Below, piece after piece: positions 41,901-50,467 of a DNA stretch of 64,000 nucleotides; the stretch's first letter is position 1; the number at the start of each line of letters is the position of its first letter. Source of the DNA: Acidimicrobiales bacterium (GTDB lineage: Bacteria; Actinomycetota; Acidimicrobiia; Acidimicrobiales; SZUA-35). A model generated the notes under the pieces. It saw nothing but the letters and a program-made list of their open reading frames with translations, had not been told where the DNA came from and made no database searches. Both the position numbers and the translations under genes were made by a program. The stretch covers positions 2,480,001-2,544,000 of the forward strand of contig JAWKIO010000005.1 in the NCBI GenBank assembly GCA_041394265.1, read 5' to 3'.

Positions 41901-43289
41901 ACCCCGGCCCGGGTGTCCCAGCTCCTCGGCAAGCTCCGGGCCCGCTGGCTGAAGGAACCGGCGATCACTCGCCAGCGCGACCAGATCCGGGCCGAGGTCA
42001 CCTATCTCGGTGTCCTCAGCCTCGAACAACTCGTGACCCGCCTCGTTGTTCGTCACCCCGGTGACGACCCGGCGCTCGCCGCGCAAGCCGCTCGCGGCGT
42101 AATCCGCATCGCGTCCCTCACCGAGGAAGGCGTCGATGCGCCGACGTGGATCATTCGTCGTCGCAGCGGTTCGGTCCTGCTCGCACGAGATGGCGTCGAC
42201 GCGCCTGTCAGCGGCGTCGAACTCGCCAACTACGCTGCTGCCCTCGCCGATGCTGCTGGCTCGCTCGTGTCGGACCATGACGTTGTCACCCGGGTGCAGC
42301 TGCTCGACCACCTCCAATCGATCGCTGCTCCAGTCTTCGATGCCCCGCTGCCCGACGCTCACCTCGCCGACCTCGCCGCCGACCTGTGCGCCGAAGCATC
42401 GCTGAACAGCCGCCTCGAGCTCTACCGCACCGACCTCGAACCTGTCGCCGCGCTTCGAGCCACCCGTCGAGCCTTCGTCGCCCCGAAGCCGCTCACCATC
42501 GAAGATGTCCAGGCCAAGGTCGCAGCCCGCTTCCCTGCCGCGATGCCGCTACCGGGTCGCCCTGACCTCGACGCTGCGCTCGGGGCCGCCGGCGTCGGAC
42601 TGTCCTGGGACTCGGCGGCAGGCGCCTATATCAACCCGCTCCATCGCGGCACGTCTTCGAGCACGCTGGCCGGTTCGTACTCCCGTTACGCAACCAACGT
42701 CACGGCCGACATCCCTCGCGTCGAGATCGACAACGCCCAAGACTTCGAGGACCGTCTCGGCCGCTCGCACAACAACGGCGGCCTCCTGGTCTTGGTCGCC
42801 AAGCCGATCGACGTCAAAAAGGCGACCTCGCAACTCACACGACTCGCCGATGTCACCGTCAGCGTCGACAGCTGGCTCACCGAACAGCTCGATGAACTGA
42901 CTGCCAACGGCAAGCCCTCGTGGCAGGTCCTCACCGAGGCCGACGCAGCCGGCGAGGTCGGGCCCCACTGGGGCAATCTCCGCAACGTGGTCAATCGAGC
43001 CCTCGATGGCTTCACCCAGCGCCTGATCGCCACGGACGGCACGGTTCTCTTGACCGATCCCGGTCTGCTGGCTCGCTTCGACCGACTCGATCTCGTCGCC
43101 AGCTGGCGCAGCGCCCTCCACGAGGGCGGGAACCCGCTGCAAGCCCTATGGCTCCTCGTGCCAGCGGCCACCGCCACCGATGTCCCGATGCTCGACGGCC
43201 GGGCCGTCCCCGTCATCTCCCGCAACGAATGGAGCCACCTCCCCGAGGACTGGCTCCGCAACGCCCACCGATCTGGAGTCGCCTCGTGA
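38985..43289 (+). CDS. pglW: BREX type 2 serine/threonine kinase PglW
   Basis: This 1434-aa (or about 1430) cytosolic protein has the PglW layout. A NERD domain covers about 15-110 (EVDALAITDNGFYLIEVKS). Next is a kinase-like domain (about 215-510) whose catalytic loop reads YHRALAPSAVL and whose DFG position reads NWH, so it is a pseudokinase. A second kinase (about 530-800) has intact AHRDIKPDN and LFDFSLA. A helix-hairpin-helix follows (about 835-885, TVGELLALRPGQLRALPGVG), then a sigma-like HTH (about 940-1000) and a C-terminal region. In the Pgl system PglW autophosphorylates and is needed for phage restriction. GTG codons at 38985, 38997 and 39009 are all possible starts; GGAAGG favours 38997. 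It overlaps pglX (GTGA). Confidence 0.9.
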   Translation: MIGPVWTTVSDSPHDHEREALAWLRGRLPDRQPFHVWANFEFTTRNGQLYEVDALAITDNGFYLIEVKSHPGEIAGDSGTWQVTFPDGGFIQMNNPRILANRKAKALKSLLESTQAFRKNRRDMPYLEEVVFLSDPKLRSRISPQGRFNVFGRDADPGNDLPPERANLGGIVHHLTSLDPTPEGHPRRRIDRSVVDRLVKAVGQAGIRESTSRRWVGDYQVLKLLQDVEADSSTGIAYQDFQARHRSIESDVRRVRIYPLEQNATTAQREIASRAARREYELLRSLDHPSIVRPVSFTDHERGPALLFDYDPAEVDLAAFLANPASSMLSVDDRLGLIRQLGEALSFAHRHGVYHRALAPSAVLVTAGDEDTPPRIRITNWHAGARVSQGPDGTVVAGTAHAHVSAIAASDIDVYRAPEAAQPDAKPQRIDVFGLGALALLILTGKPPAASARQLRQTLDAVGYLDPTAVADAVDPELADLVIEATQADPSRRSASMDDVLIRLDFAEESWAEEELDYEPNPLDARRDAVIGRDRFKVIARLGRGATAIALLVEDVEHYHRRCVLKVAVDPETGNDRLLDEASSLEGLQHPAIVQLLEEPLDLSGHVSLLLSYAGPPYDPDRTTSSAQRTLATHLASTKVGVELVQRWGEDLLDALRYLEQMGRAHRDIKPDNLGVAPRGDKDAQHLVLFDFSLASASIEALEAGTPGYLDPFLAKRGRWDPAADRYSAAVTLFEIATGTKPRYGDGTADPRYVDDPVDVSPALFDSAVATSLSSFFARALHRDVRERFGTADEMYFAWRRAFEAAAEPATPTVHTDGHDEFNVPAGTDRATPLATLPLSRRAVSALENAEITTVGELLALRPGQLRALPGVGSKTRNDLLVAHSLLGDALGEEPDVDDTETTDDSASGQLSLPGYDEQRAGELGAVAAQAVPTSKRKDQQTQIALARIVAGLVPDHDPWASQAELGEWLDVTPARVSQLLGKLRARWLKEPAITRQRDQIRAEVTYLGVLSLEQLVTRLVVRHPGDDPALAAQAARGVIRIASLTEEGVDAPTWIIRRRSGSVLLARDGVDAPVSGVELANYAAALADAAGSLVSDHDVVTRVQLLDHLQSIAAPVFDAPLPDAHLADLAADLCAEASLNSRLELYRTDLEPVAALRATRRAFVAPKPLTIEDVQAKVAARFPAAMPLPGRPDLDAALGAAGVGLSWDSAAGAYINPLHRGTSSSTLAGSYSRYATNVTADIPRVEIDNAQDFEDRLGRSHNNGGLLVLVAKPIDVKKATSQLTRLADVTVSVDSWLTEQLDELTANGKPSWQVLTEADAAGEVGPHWGNLRNVVNRALDGFTQRLIATDGTVLLTDPGLLARFDRLDLVASWRSALHEGGNPLQALWLLVPAATATDVPMLDGRAVPVISRNEWSHLPEDWLRNAHRSGVAS

Positions 43290-45976
43290 TTGATGCTGCT
43301 GCCCTCACGTCTGAGCTGAAGGCTCGAGTTTCGGGTCTGGTCGATGATCTCCGGACGCGTGCCGATGAGGTGCCCGAGGTTGCCGAGTTGGTGCATGGTG
43401 ACTGGTTGGCTGCGTCGGAGGCGGGGCGGACGGCGCACGACGAGGACACGTGGCGTGAGGACCTGCTCGCACAGGTCGCCGTGTCCTGGGTGCTCGGCAC
43501 GGTCTTCATCCGGTTCTGTGAGGACAACGGCCTGCTGGCCGATCCGTTGATTTCGGGGCCGGGGGATTGGCGGCGGTGGGCGAGTGATGCGCAGCTGGAG
43601 TTCTTCCGTGAGCATCCGGCCGACGGTGAGCGTGCCTTTCTCCTGCATGTGTTCGAGCAAGCGGCGGGCCTGCCGGGCCTCGGGCAGGTGTTCGGGGAGC
43701 ACAATCCGCTGTGGCGGTTCGGCCCGTCAGACGATGTATGCCGATCGCTGATCGAGTTGTGGCGCCAGGTCACCGATGGCGGACCGTTGGTGTGGGATTT
43801 TGCTGATCCGGAGTGGGGGACCCGCTTTCTCGGCGACCTCTACCAAGACCTCTCGGATCACGCGAAGAAGACGTACGCGCTGCTGCAAACGCCGGACTTC
43901 GTCGAGGAGTTCATCCTTGATCGGACGCTGGAGCCGGCGTTGGACGAGTTCGGTCTCGCCGGGGCTGATGCTGAGGTTGGATTCGGTCTGATCGATCCGG
44001 CGTGCGGGTCGGGTCACTTCCTGCTTGGCGCCTTCGCTCGATTGGCCAAGCGGCATCTCGACGCTGATCCGGGAGCTGGCCCTCGCGCTGCCGCAGCTCG
44101 TGCACTGGGGAACGTGTACGGGGTGGATCTGAATCCGTTCGCCGCGTCGATTGCCCGATTCCGCCTTCTCGTTGCCGCGCTGCGGTTTGCGGAGGTTGCG
44201 AAGCTATCCCAGGCCCCAGTATTCGACATCCAGGTTGCTGTCGGTGATTCGTTGCTGCACGGTCCGGCGCGAACGTTGGCGGGGGCGCGGCTGCCTGAGG
44301 TCGAGCGGTCGATGGCGGACACCGCCCATCTCTATGCGACCGAGGACGCAGCGCTGCTCGACCGCATCTTGGGTCGTCGCTACGAAGCCGTAGTGGCCAA
44401 CCCGCCGTACATCACGGTCAAGGACCAGGCAGCCGGAGCGGCCTATCGCGACCGCTACCCGACGTGCCATCGTCAGTATTCGCTGGCGGTGCCGTTCATG
44501 GAACGGATCTTCGATCTCGCCTACCGAGGAGCAAGTGATCGGCCTGTTGGATTCACGGGACAGATCACGGCGAACTCATTCATGGAGCGAGAGTTCGGCA
44601 AGAAGTTGATCGAGGACTTTCTCGCCTCCGAGGTCGACCTCACGCATGTGATCGACACGAGTGGCGCGTACATTCCAGGGCATGGCACGCCGACGGTGAT
44701 CCTGTTCGGACGCAACCGTGGGCCGGTTGGCGACAAGTTGAGGGCTGTGCTTGGCGTCCGTGGCGAGCCTTCGTCTCCAGCCGTACCTGCCGAGGGCAAA
44801 GTCTGGTCATCGATCGAGCGCCTGATCGATCAGCCTGGCGCAGAAGACGACTTCGTCAGTGTGGACCAGCTCGGACGGGAACGACTAGCGGGTCACCCCT
44901 GGTCGCTGCAGGGCGGAGCGGCCGGTCCGTTGACCAAGCTAATCGAAGGTGATCTCGCGCCACTGCAGGCGGCCATTTCGCCTCCGATCGGCGGAGCGGT
45001 TCGAGTCGGGGCTGATGAAGCCTACCTCTTTGACGATGTGCGTCTACGCCACAGCGGCTTAGCCAGAGGGCAGTTCCGAAAGTTCGTGGTTGGAAGGGAT
45101 CTACGTGACTGGTCCGGGGCCTACGTGAATTGGCTCTGGGACCCGTATTCCGACAACTCGACCATCGAGTCCGCTGAGTTACTGCTCTGGCGATGGAGGG
45201 CAATCCTTGCGGATCGTGCCACCTTCCAGGGCAAGATGGCTGACGCTGGTTTGAAGTGGTACGAGTACATGCAGTACACGGCGCGGACGTACCAAACCCC
45301 CCACTCCCTCACATTCGCTTTCGTCTCCACACACAATCACTTTGTGCTGGACCGAGGTGGCAATGTGTTCAATAAGTCGGCGCCGGTGATCAAGTTGCCG
45401 GAGGGGGCGTCGGAGGCTGAGCACCTGCAGTTGCTGGGGTTGTTGAATTCGGCGGTGGCGTGTTTCTGGATGAAGCAGGTCTTCCAGGGCAAGCCCTCCA
45501 ATGGAGTGGACCGAGGGCTTGAGAGCGAGGCGTGGACGGTCCGATCCGAGTTCGACGGAACGAAACTGAAGGCATTCCCGATTGTGACGGGAGAGGTACT
45601 GCCGTGGGCGGAAGCACTCGATCGAACGGCTCAGGAGCTGTCGTCCGCCCTGCCGACGGCTGCCGCCGAGGCTGGTCATTGGGGCAACTGGTCAGCGTTC
45701 GAGAACGAGGTCGGTCGGCTGCGTGGTCGGATGGTGTGGTTGCAGGACGAGCTGGACTGGCGGTGCGCATTCCTCTACGGAATCACAGACAGGGATCTGT
45801 CCTTCTCGCCCGACCAGGCCTTCGAGTTGGAGAAGGGCCAGCGTGCCTTTGAGATTGCACTGGCTCGACGGGCGGCCTCAGGCGAGATGACGACGGAGTG
45901 GTTTCGTCGACACCGGTCGGCGCCAGTCACGGAGCTGCCCGACGGATGGCCAGCGTGGTACCGAGATTCGAGTTGA
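43286..45976 (+). CDS. pglX: BREX type 2 DNA adenine methyltransferase PglX, N-terminal part (frameshifted)
   Basis: This 896-aa frame holds the N6-adenine methyltransferase: motif I DPACGSGHF at about residue 237 and motif IV ANPPYITVKD at about 372, followed by the target-recognition region. It starts with GTG overlapping the pglW stop (GTGA). After WPAWYRD the frame stops at 45974-45976, but the +1 frame continues with VEERLALIESDRFVKLLERP, the expected PglX continuation. A single extra base between about 45959 and 45973 would explain the break. The joined product is about 1182 aa, the usual length. Codon use is more T-rich than in pglW. PglX marks host DNA and is required for BREX defence. 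Confidence 0.88.
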   Translation: MIDAAALTSELKARVSGLVDDLRTRADEVPEVAELVHGDWLAASEAGRTAHDEDTWREDLLAQVAVSWVLGTVFIRFCEDNGLLADPLISGPGDWRRWASDAQLEFFREHPADGERAFLLHVFEQAAGLPGLGQVFGEHNPLWRFGPSDDVCRSLIELWRQVTDGGPLVWDFADPEWGTRFLGDLYQDLSDHAKKTYALLQTPDFVEEFILDRTLEPALDEFGLAGADAEVGFGLIDPACGSGHFLLGAFARLAKRHLDADPGAGPRAAAARALGNVYGVDLNPFAASIARFRLLVAALRFAEVAKLSQAPVFDIQVAVGDSLLHGPARTLAGARLPEVERSMADTAHLYATEDAALLDRILGRRYEAVVANPPYITVKDQAAGAAYRDRYPTCHRQYSLAVPFMERIFDLAYRGASDRPVGFTGQITANSFMEREFGKKLIEDFLASEVDLTHVIDTSGAYIPGHGTPTVILFGRNRGPVGDKLRAVLGVRGEPSSPAVPAEGKVWSSIERLIDQPGAEDDFVSVDQLGRERLAGHPWSLQGGAAGPLTKLIEGDLAPLQAAISPPIGGAVRVGADEAYLFDDVRLRHSGLARGQFRKFVVGRDLRDWSGAYVNWLWDPYSDNSTIESAELLLWRWRAILADRATFQGKMADAGLKWYEYMQYTARTYQTPHSLTFAFVSTHNHFVLDRGGNVFNKSAPVIKLPEGASEAEHLQLLGLLNSAVACFWMKQVFQGKPSNGVDRGLESEAWTVRSEFDGTKLKAFPIVTGEVLPWAEALDRTAQELSSALPTAAAEAGHWGNWSAFENEVGRLRGRMVWLQDELDWRCAFLYGITDRDLSFSPDQAFELEKGQRAFEIALARRAASGEMTTEWFRRHRSAPVTELPDGWPAWYRDSS

Positions 45977-46010
45977 GGAGCGACTGGCTCTGATCGAGTC
46001 GGATCGGTTC

Positions 46011-46835
46011 GTGAAGCTGCTCGAGCGTCCTGAGTACAAGCGGCGCTGGAACTGGGAGTCGTGGGATGTTCTTGCGGCGGAGGCTCTTCAAGGGTGGTTG
46101 GCGACTCGGTTGGAGGATGCTCGCTATTGGGCTGGTGGTGAGCCTCGGTCGGTGAACCAGCTTGCTGATACTGCTCGGACTGATGTGGAGTTCATGCGGG
46201 TGGCCGAGCTGTATCGCGGTTCGCCGGACGTCGACGTTGCCAAGTTGGTTGGTGAGTTGACGAAGGCTGAGGCGGTTCCGTTCTTGGCGGCGCTGCGCTA
46301 CAAGGCGCCGGGTTTGCGGAAGCGAGCGTCGTGGGAGAAGACATGGGAGCTGCAGCGTCGTGAGGACGCCGGCGAGGACGTTGGGAAGATTCCGGTGCCG
46401 CCGAAGTACGGGTCGGGCGATTTCGTGTCGACGTCGGTCTGGAAGCTCCGCGGAAAGCTCGATGTGCCGAAGGAGCGGTTCGTGTCGTATCCGGGCCTGG
46501 AGCGTGACGCCGATGGTTCGCGGGTGCTGGGTTGGGCCGGGTGGAATCATCTCGAGCAGGCGCAGGCGCTCGTCGCCTTGTTCCAGCAGCGGTCGCAGGA
46601 GGAGGGCTGGGAGACCGATCGTCTCGTGCCGATCCTTGCTGGCCTGCTGGAGTTGCAGCCGTGGCTGGAGCAGTGGCACAACGATCTCGACCCGTCGCTC
46701 GGTATGGGGTTGGGTGACTACTACGAGTCGTACCTTGCGGGTGAGCTGGCCCGCCTGGGAGTGACCGAAGACGATTTGCGAGCATGGCGGCCGCCAACCA
46801 CAACCCGTGGCCGCGCGAAGAAGGCGACTACATGA
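46011..46835 (+). CDS. pglX: PglX C-terminal segment, separated by frameshift
   Basis: This 274-aa frame from GTG 46011 carries the C-terminal domain of type 2 PglX (LLERPEYKRRWNWESWD, then KAPGLRKRASWEKTWELQRR, IPVPPKYGSGDF, LDVPKERFVSYPG, and LGVTEDDLRAWRPP). The similarity extends upstream of 46011 in the same frame to about 45966, so the GTG is probably not a native start. GAGGAG at 45975-45980 could allow re-initiation at CTG 45984. The ATGA overlap with pglY shows that the operon is otherwise intact. It may be a split protein, a phase variant or a sequencing error. Confidence 0.85.
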   Translation: MKLLERPEYKRRWNWESWDVLAAEALQGWLATRLEDARYWAGGEPRSVNQLADTARTDVEFMRVAELYRGSPDVDVAKLVGELTKAEAVPFLAALRYKAPGLRKRASWEKTWELQRREDAGEDVGKIPVPPKYGSGDFVSTSVWKLRGKLDVPKERFVSYPGLERDADGSRVLGWAGWNHLEQAQALVALFQQRSQEEGWETDRLVPILAGLLELQPWLEQWHNDLDPSLGMGLGDYYESYLAGELARLGVTEDDLRAWRPPTTTRGRAKKATT

Positions 46836-49800
46836 CCCTGATCCGAGAACTCATCGACATCCCTACCCAGGTGCAGGACGGCGATTTCGTCCTGAAGCTC
46901 ACCCAGGGGATCACCGGTGACACCAAACCGACGGTCGACCAGTACGTGGTCACCGAGCAGCTGGCCAAGGCGTTCGACGACGCTCTCGGCCTCGTGTCTT
47001 CCGCCGTCTCCGACAGTGCGTCGAAGGCGGCGTATCTCCAAGGGTCGTTCGGTTCCGGCAAGTCGCACTTCATGGCGATGCTGCACCTGCTGCTGAGTGG
47101 CGACACCCATGCTCGCTCCAAGCCTGAACTCCACGGCGCCATCAACAAGCACGCGGCCAGCCTTGACGGCAAGCGATTCCTCTTGGTGCCCACCCATTTC
47201 CTCGACGCCAAGTCGATGGAGCAGCGGATCCTCGGCGGCTACGTCGAACGAGTTGCCGAGACTGATCCCGATGGCGGTATCCCGGCCGTCTACCTCGGTG
47301 ACGAGATCATGCGAGCCGAGCTGCCCAAGCAGCGCGAGCTACTTGGGGAGGAGAAGTTCCTCGCTGCCATCAACGAAAACGCCGGTGGTGGCGACGACTG
47401 GGGTGAGTTCGGCACCACCTGGACCACTGCCAAGGTCGATGAAGCACTGGCAGCTCCCGCCACCGACGAGGATCGTCTCGAACTGGTGAAGGCGTACATC
47501 GCCACGTTCCGAGGCGCCACGCGCCTCGAAGCCAGCTCCACCGGTGAAGGCTTCATCGATCTGGATCGTGGGCTCGGTGCCATCAGCCGTCACGCGAAGA
47601 CCCTCGGCTACGACGGCATCGTGTTGTTCCTCGACGAGCTGATTCTGTGGCTCGCCGCCAACATCGGTGACCTCAAGTTTGTGCAGGAACAGTCGCAGAA
47701 GCTCACCAAGCTCGTCGAAGCTCGCGACGCCGACCGCCCGGTCCCGATCATCAGCTTCGTTGCCCGTCAGCGCGATCTGCGCGACCTCGTCGGCAACCAC
47801 ATTGCCGGCTCTGAACTCCAGAGCCTCGCCGACAACCTCGAGCTGCAACAGGGCCGCTTCAGTGAGATCCGCTTGGCGTCGGGGAACTTGCCGGTGGTTG
47901 CGAAGAAGCGGCTCCTGACTCCGGTCGACGACGGAGCGGGCCGCCAGCTGGCCGATGCCGTCGACACCGTCCTCGCCGGACGGGACGAGGTGAAGCGGCA
48001 GCTCCTCGGCAACGACGCCGACATCGAGATGTTCCGCACCGTCTACCCGTTCTCGCCTGCCTTGGTGCAGGCGCTGGTCGATGTCTCCGAGGCACTCCAG
48101 CGCGAGCGCACGGCGCTGAAGGTGATGCTCCAACTCCTCGTCGATCAGCGCGACGACCTCGAGCTTGGGCAGCTGATCCCGGTCGGCGACCTCTGGGATG
48201 TTGTCGCGACGCGTGACGAGCCTTTCTCCAACGAGCTCAAGGGCCTGTTCGAGACGGCGAAGAAGCTGTGGCGAACCAAGCTCCATCCGCGCCTGCGAGA
48301 CGTGCACGGCGTCAACGACTCGACCGGCGACCTCGAGCCGGCGATGGTTGCGTTCCGAGCCGACGCGCGGATCCTCAAGACGCTGCTGCTCGCTGCCCTC
48401 GTCCCCGAGGTCGAGGCGTTCCGAGGAATGACGACGTCCAAGCTCGTCGCCCTGAACTGGGGGAGTATTACCAGCCCGATCAAGGGCCAGGAGGCGTCAC
48501 TGCTGGCCACCCGCCTGAAGCGCCTCCAGCTGGGCGAGCTCACCATCGGCGACGATCCGACCAATCCTACGGTCACCCTGAAGCTGGCTGACGTCGACAC
48601 CGACGAGATCCTTGCCCGTGCGGTCACCGACTTCGACAATCGGGGCGCGCGTCGCCAGCGGGTGCGCAAGCTCATCTCGGATGCCCTCGACGGCCGCATT
48701 GGCGACGACCTTCGGGGTTCGCTCGACCACGAGTGGCGGGGCAGCGTCCGTCCAGTCGACGTCGTGTTCGGCAACATCCGTGACGATGGGGAGATTTCCG
48801 ACTCGGCGCTCGTCGCCTCGCCTGACCGGCCCAAGATCATTATCGACTTCCCCTTCGATGACACCGGTCGCTCGCCCGAGGACGATCTCGAGCGGCTCGA
48901 CTCATGGAGCCAGGCTCACCAGCCGTCCACGACGATCTGTTGGCTTCCGTCGTTCCTCAACACCGACGGCCTCCACGCGCTCGGCCGCTTCGTTGCGCTC
49001 GAGGAGCTCCTGAAGCCAGATCGGTTCGACAAGTACACCGAGCGACTGTCGGTCAACGAGAAGGCGCAGGCGCGTCCGCTTTTGGAAGGTATGCGCAAGC
49101 AGCTCGCCGAACAGCTGTCGGAGGCCGTCCTCGTCGCCTACGGGGTGGTCAGCAAGAGTCACCATCTCGTCGACTCGGTGCATTCGCTCACCGATCACTA
49201 CCGCAGCCTCGATCCGTCGGTTCCGATCCGGCCGACCACCCATCCCACCTTCCCCGGAGCGCTCGGGCAGCTTTGCGATCAGGTGTTCGGCGCCCTCTAT
49301 CCCGGCCATCCGGAGTTCGAGGCTCGGATCACGGTCGGCAACCGTCGCACCGTCTGGGACGAGATCCAGCGAGCGCTCACGGAGGATCCGCCACGGGTGA
49401 ACGTGGAGAGCTCGAACCGCAAGCCGTTGCGCAACATCGTCGGGCCGCTGCAGCTCGGAACCATGAGCGATGCGGCGTTTACGCTCGGGGACTATTGGCG
49501 CACTCAGCTCGACCGCAACCTCGCCGCCGCTGGCGACGTGGTGACTGTTGAGGAAGTGCGTCGTTGGATCGAGGAGGTTGGTGGTGCTCGACGTGGCCTC
49601 GAGGCTCCGGTCGCCGACCTGGTGGTGCTGACTGTCGCAGTGCAGACGCAGCATCGGTTGATGCATCGTGGAGCACCGCTTGAGATCGACTTGGCTCGGC
49701 CGCTGCCGAGTGACGCCACGCTCGTGCCCGAGCAGCTTCCCGACGAAGCCGACTGGCTCGCCGCCGTCGATCGCGCCTCGAAGCTCTTCGGACTGACGTT

Positions 49801-50467
49801 CTCGAAGCGGGTGACTGGTCCGGAGCTGGCATCGATGGGGACTCGGGTGCGGGAGCGAGCACAGGCATTGCGAGGCGACGCCAGCCGACTCGCCGCCGCG
49901 CTCGGGGGGGCCTACTCCACTTGGGCCCTGGCCCCCGGCGCCAGGTTGGACACGGCCGCGGCATCGCGTGAGCTTGCGGAGTCGCTGGCAGCAGCCGACG
50001 ACGCCGACCTGGTCAAGATCCTCGCCGGCTACCAAGCCCCGACGAGTGACGAGGCGACGGCGAAGAGCCTGACAACAGCTGCGGCGGTCGCCGCCGCCGT
50101 CGAGCGATCCAATTTCGAGCTGTGGGCCACAGCTCGGCAGGTGGTCGACAACGACGTGGTGGAAGCGCTGACGAGCGACCAGGTGGTGGTCGCGTTCGAG
50201 GCCGCTGCGCAGCGGGTCGAGCGAGCGTTCACGGATCACGTGAAGAGGAACGCACCGCCAGTTGTCGTTGCTGGCACTGATGGCGGATCCTCAGGCCACC
50301 GTACGACACTTGTCGACGCTCGACCTCAGGGTGAAGGCGACGGGCCGTACGCAACGGAACGAAGTGTCGCGACGATGGCCGACCTCGACGCAGTCGTCGC
50401 TGATCTCCGAGCCCTGATCGAGGGCGGCAAGACCGTCACGCTCCGCTGGGAGACGGACCCGTCGTGA
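46832..50467 (+). CDS. pglY: BREX type 2 ATPase PglY (BrxC-like)
   Basis: This 1211-aa P-loop ATPase has Walker A GSFGSGKS at residues 71-78 and Walker B-like IVLFLDELILWL at about 262-272. It belongs to the BrxC/PglY group, large AAA+-type proteins essential for BREX. A central region with LKVMLQLLVDQRD and a long C-terminal helical part follow. The ATG at 46832 overlaps the PglX stop (ATGA). The N-terminal frame extension to 46784 is excluded because it lies inside PglX. The stop overlaps pglZ (GTGA). Confidence 0.92.
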   Translation: MTLIRELIDIPTQVQDGDFVLKLTQGITGDTKPTVDQYVVTEQLAKAFDDALGLVSSAVSDSASKAAYLQGSFGSGKSHFMAMLHLLLSGDTHARSKPELHGAINKHAASLDGKRFLLVPTHFLDAKSMEQRILGGYVERVAETDPDGGIPAVYLGDEIMRAELPKQRELLGEEKFLAAINENAGGGDDWGEFGTTWTTAKVDEALAAPATDEDRLELVKAYIATFRGATRLEASSTGEGFIDLDRGLGAISRHAKTLGYDGIVLFLDELILWLAANIGDLKFVQEQSQKLTKLVEARDADRPVPIISFVARQRDLRDLVGNHIAGSELQSLADNLELQQGRFSEIRLASGNLPVVAKKRLLTPVDDGAGRQLADAVDTVLAGRDEVKRQLLGNDADIEMFRTVYPFSPALVQALVDVSEALQRERTALKVMLQLLVDQRDDLELGQLIPVGDLWDVVATRDEPFSNELKGLFETAKKLWRTKLHPRLRDVHGVNDSTGDLEPAMVAFRADARILKTLLLAALVPEVEAFRGMTTSKLVALNWGSITSPIKGQEASLLATRLKRLQLGELTIGDDPTNPTVTLKLADVDTDEILARAVTDFDNRGARRQRVRKLISDALDGRIGDDLRGSLDHEWRGSVRPVDVVFGNIRDDGEISDSALVASPDRPKIIIDFPFDDTGRSPEDDLERLDSWSQAHQPSTTICWLPSFLNTDGLHALGRFVALEELLKPDRFDKYTERLSVNEKAQARPLLEGMRKQLAEQLSEAVLVAYGVVSKSHHLVDSVHSLTDHYRSLDPSVPIRPTTHPTFPGALGQLCDQVFGALYPGHPEFEARITVGNRRTVWDEIQRALTEDPPRVNVESSNRKPLRNIVGPLQLGTMSDAAFTLGDYWRTQLDRNLAAAGDVVTVEEVRRWIEEVGGARRGLEAPVADLVVLTVAVQTQHRLMHRGAPLEIDLARPLPSDATLVPEQLPDEADWLAAVDRASKLFGLTFSKRVTGPELASMGTRVRERAQALRGDASRLAAALGGAYSTWALAPGARLDTAAASRELAESLAAADDADLVKILAGYQAPTSDEATAKSLTTAAAVAAAVERSNFELWATARQVVDNDVVEALTSDQVVVAFEAAAQRVERAFTDHVKRNAPPVVVAGTDGGSSGHRTTLVDARPQGEGDGPYATERSVATMADLDAVVADLRALIEGGKTVTLRWETDPS

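Noticed and set aside
42686..43702. 338-aa minus-strand frame at the pglW/pglX junction
   Set aside because: It runs antisense across the GTGA overlap of two well-supported genes and shows no domain.
46011..46835. Independent accessory gene between pglX and pglY
   Set aside because: The sequence matches the C-terminal domain of type 2 PglX and similarity begins upstream of its start codon in the same frame, so a frameshifted pglX explains it better.
48902..50239. 445-aa open frame on the minus strand inside pglY
   Set aside because: It lies opposite conserved PglY sequence and has shadow-like composition with no recognisable domain.
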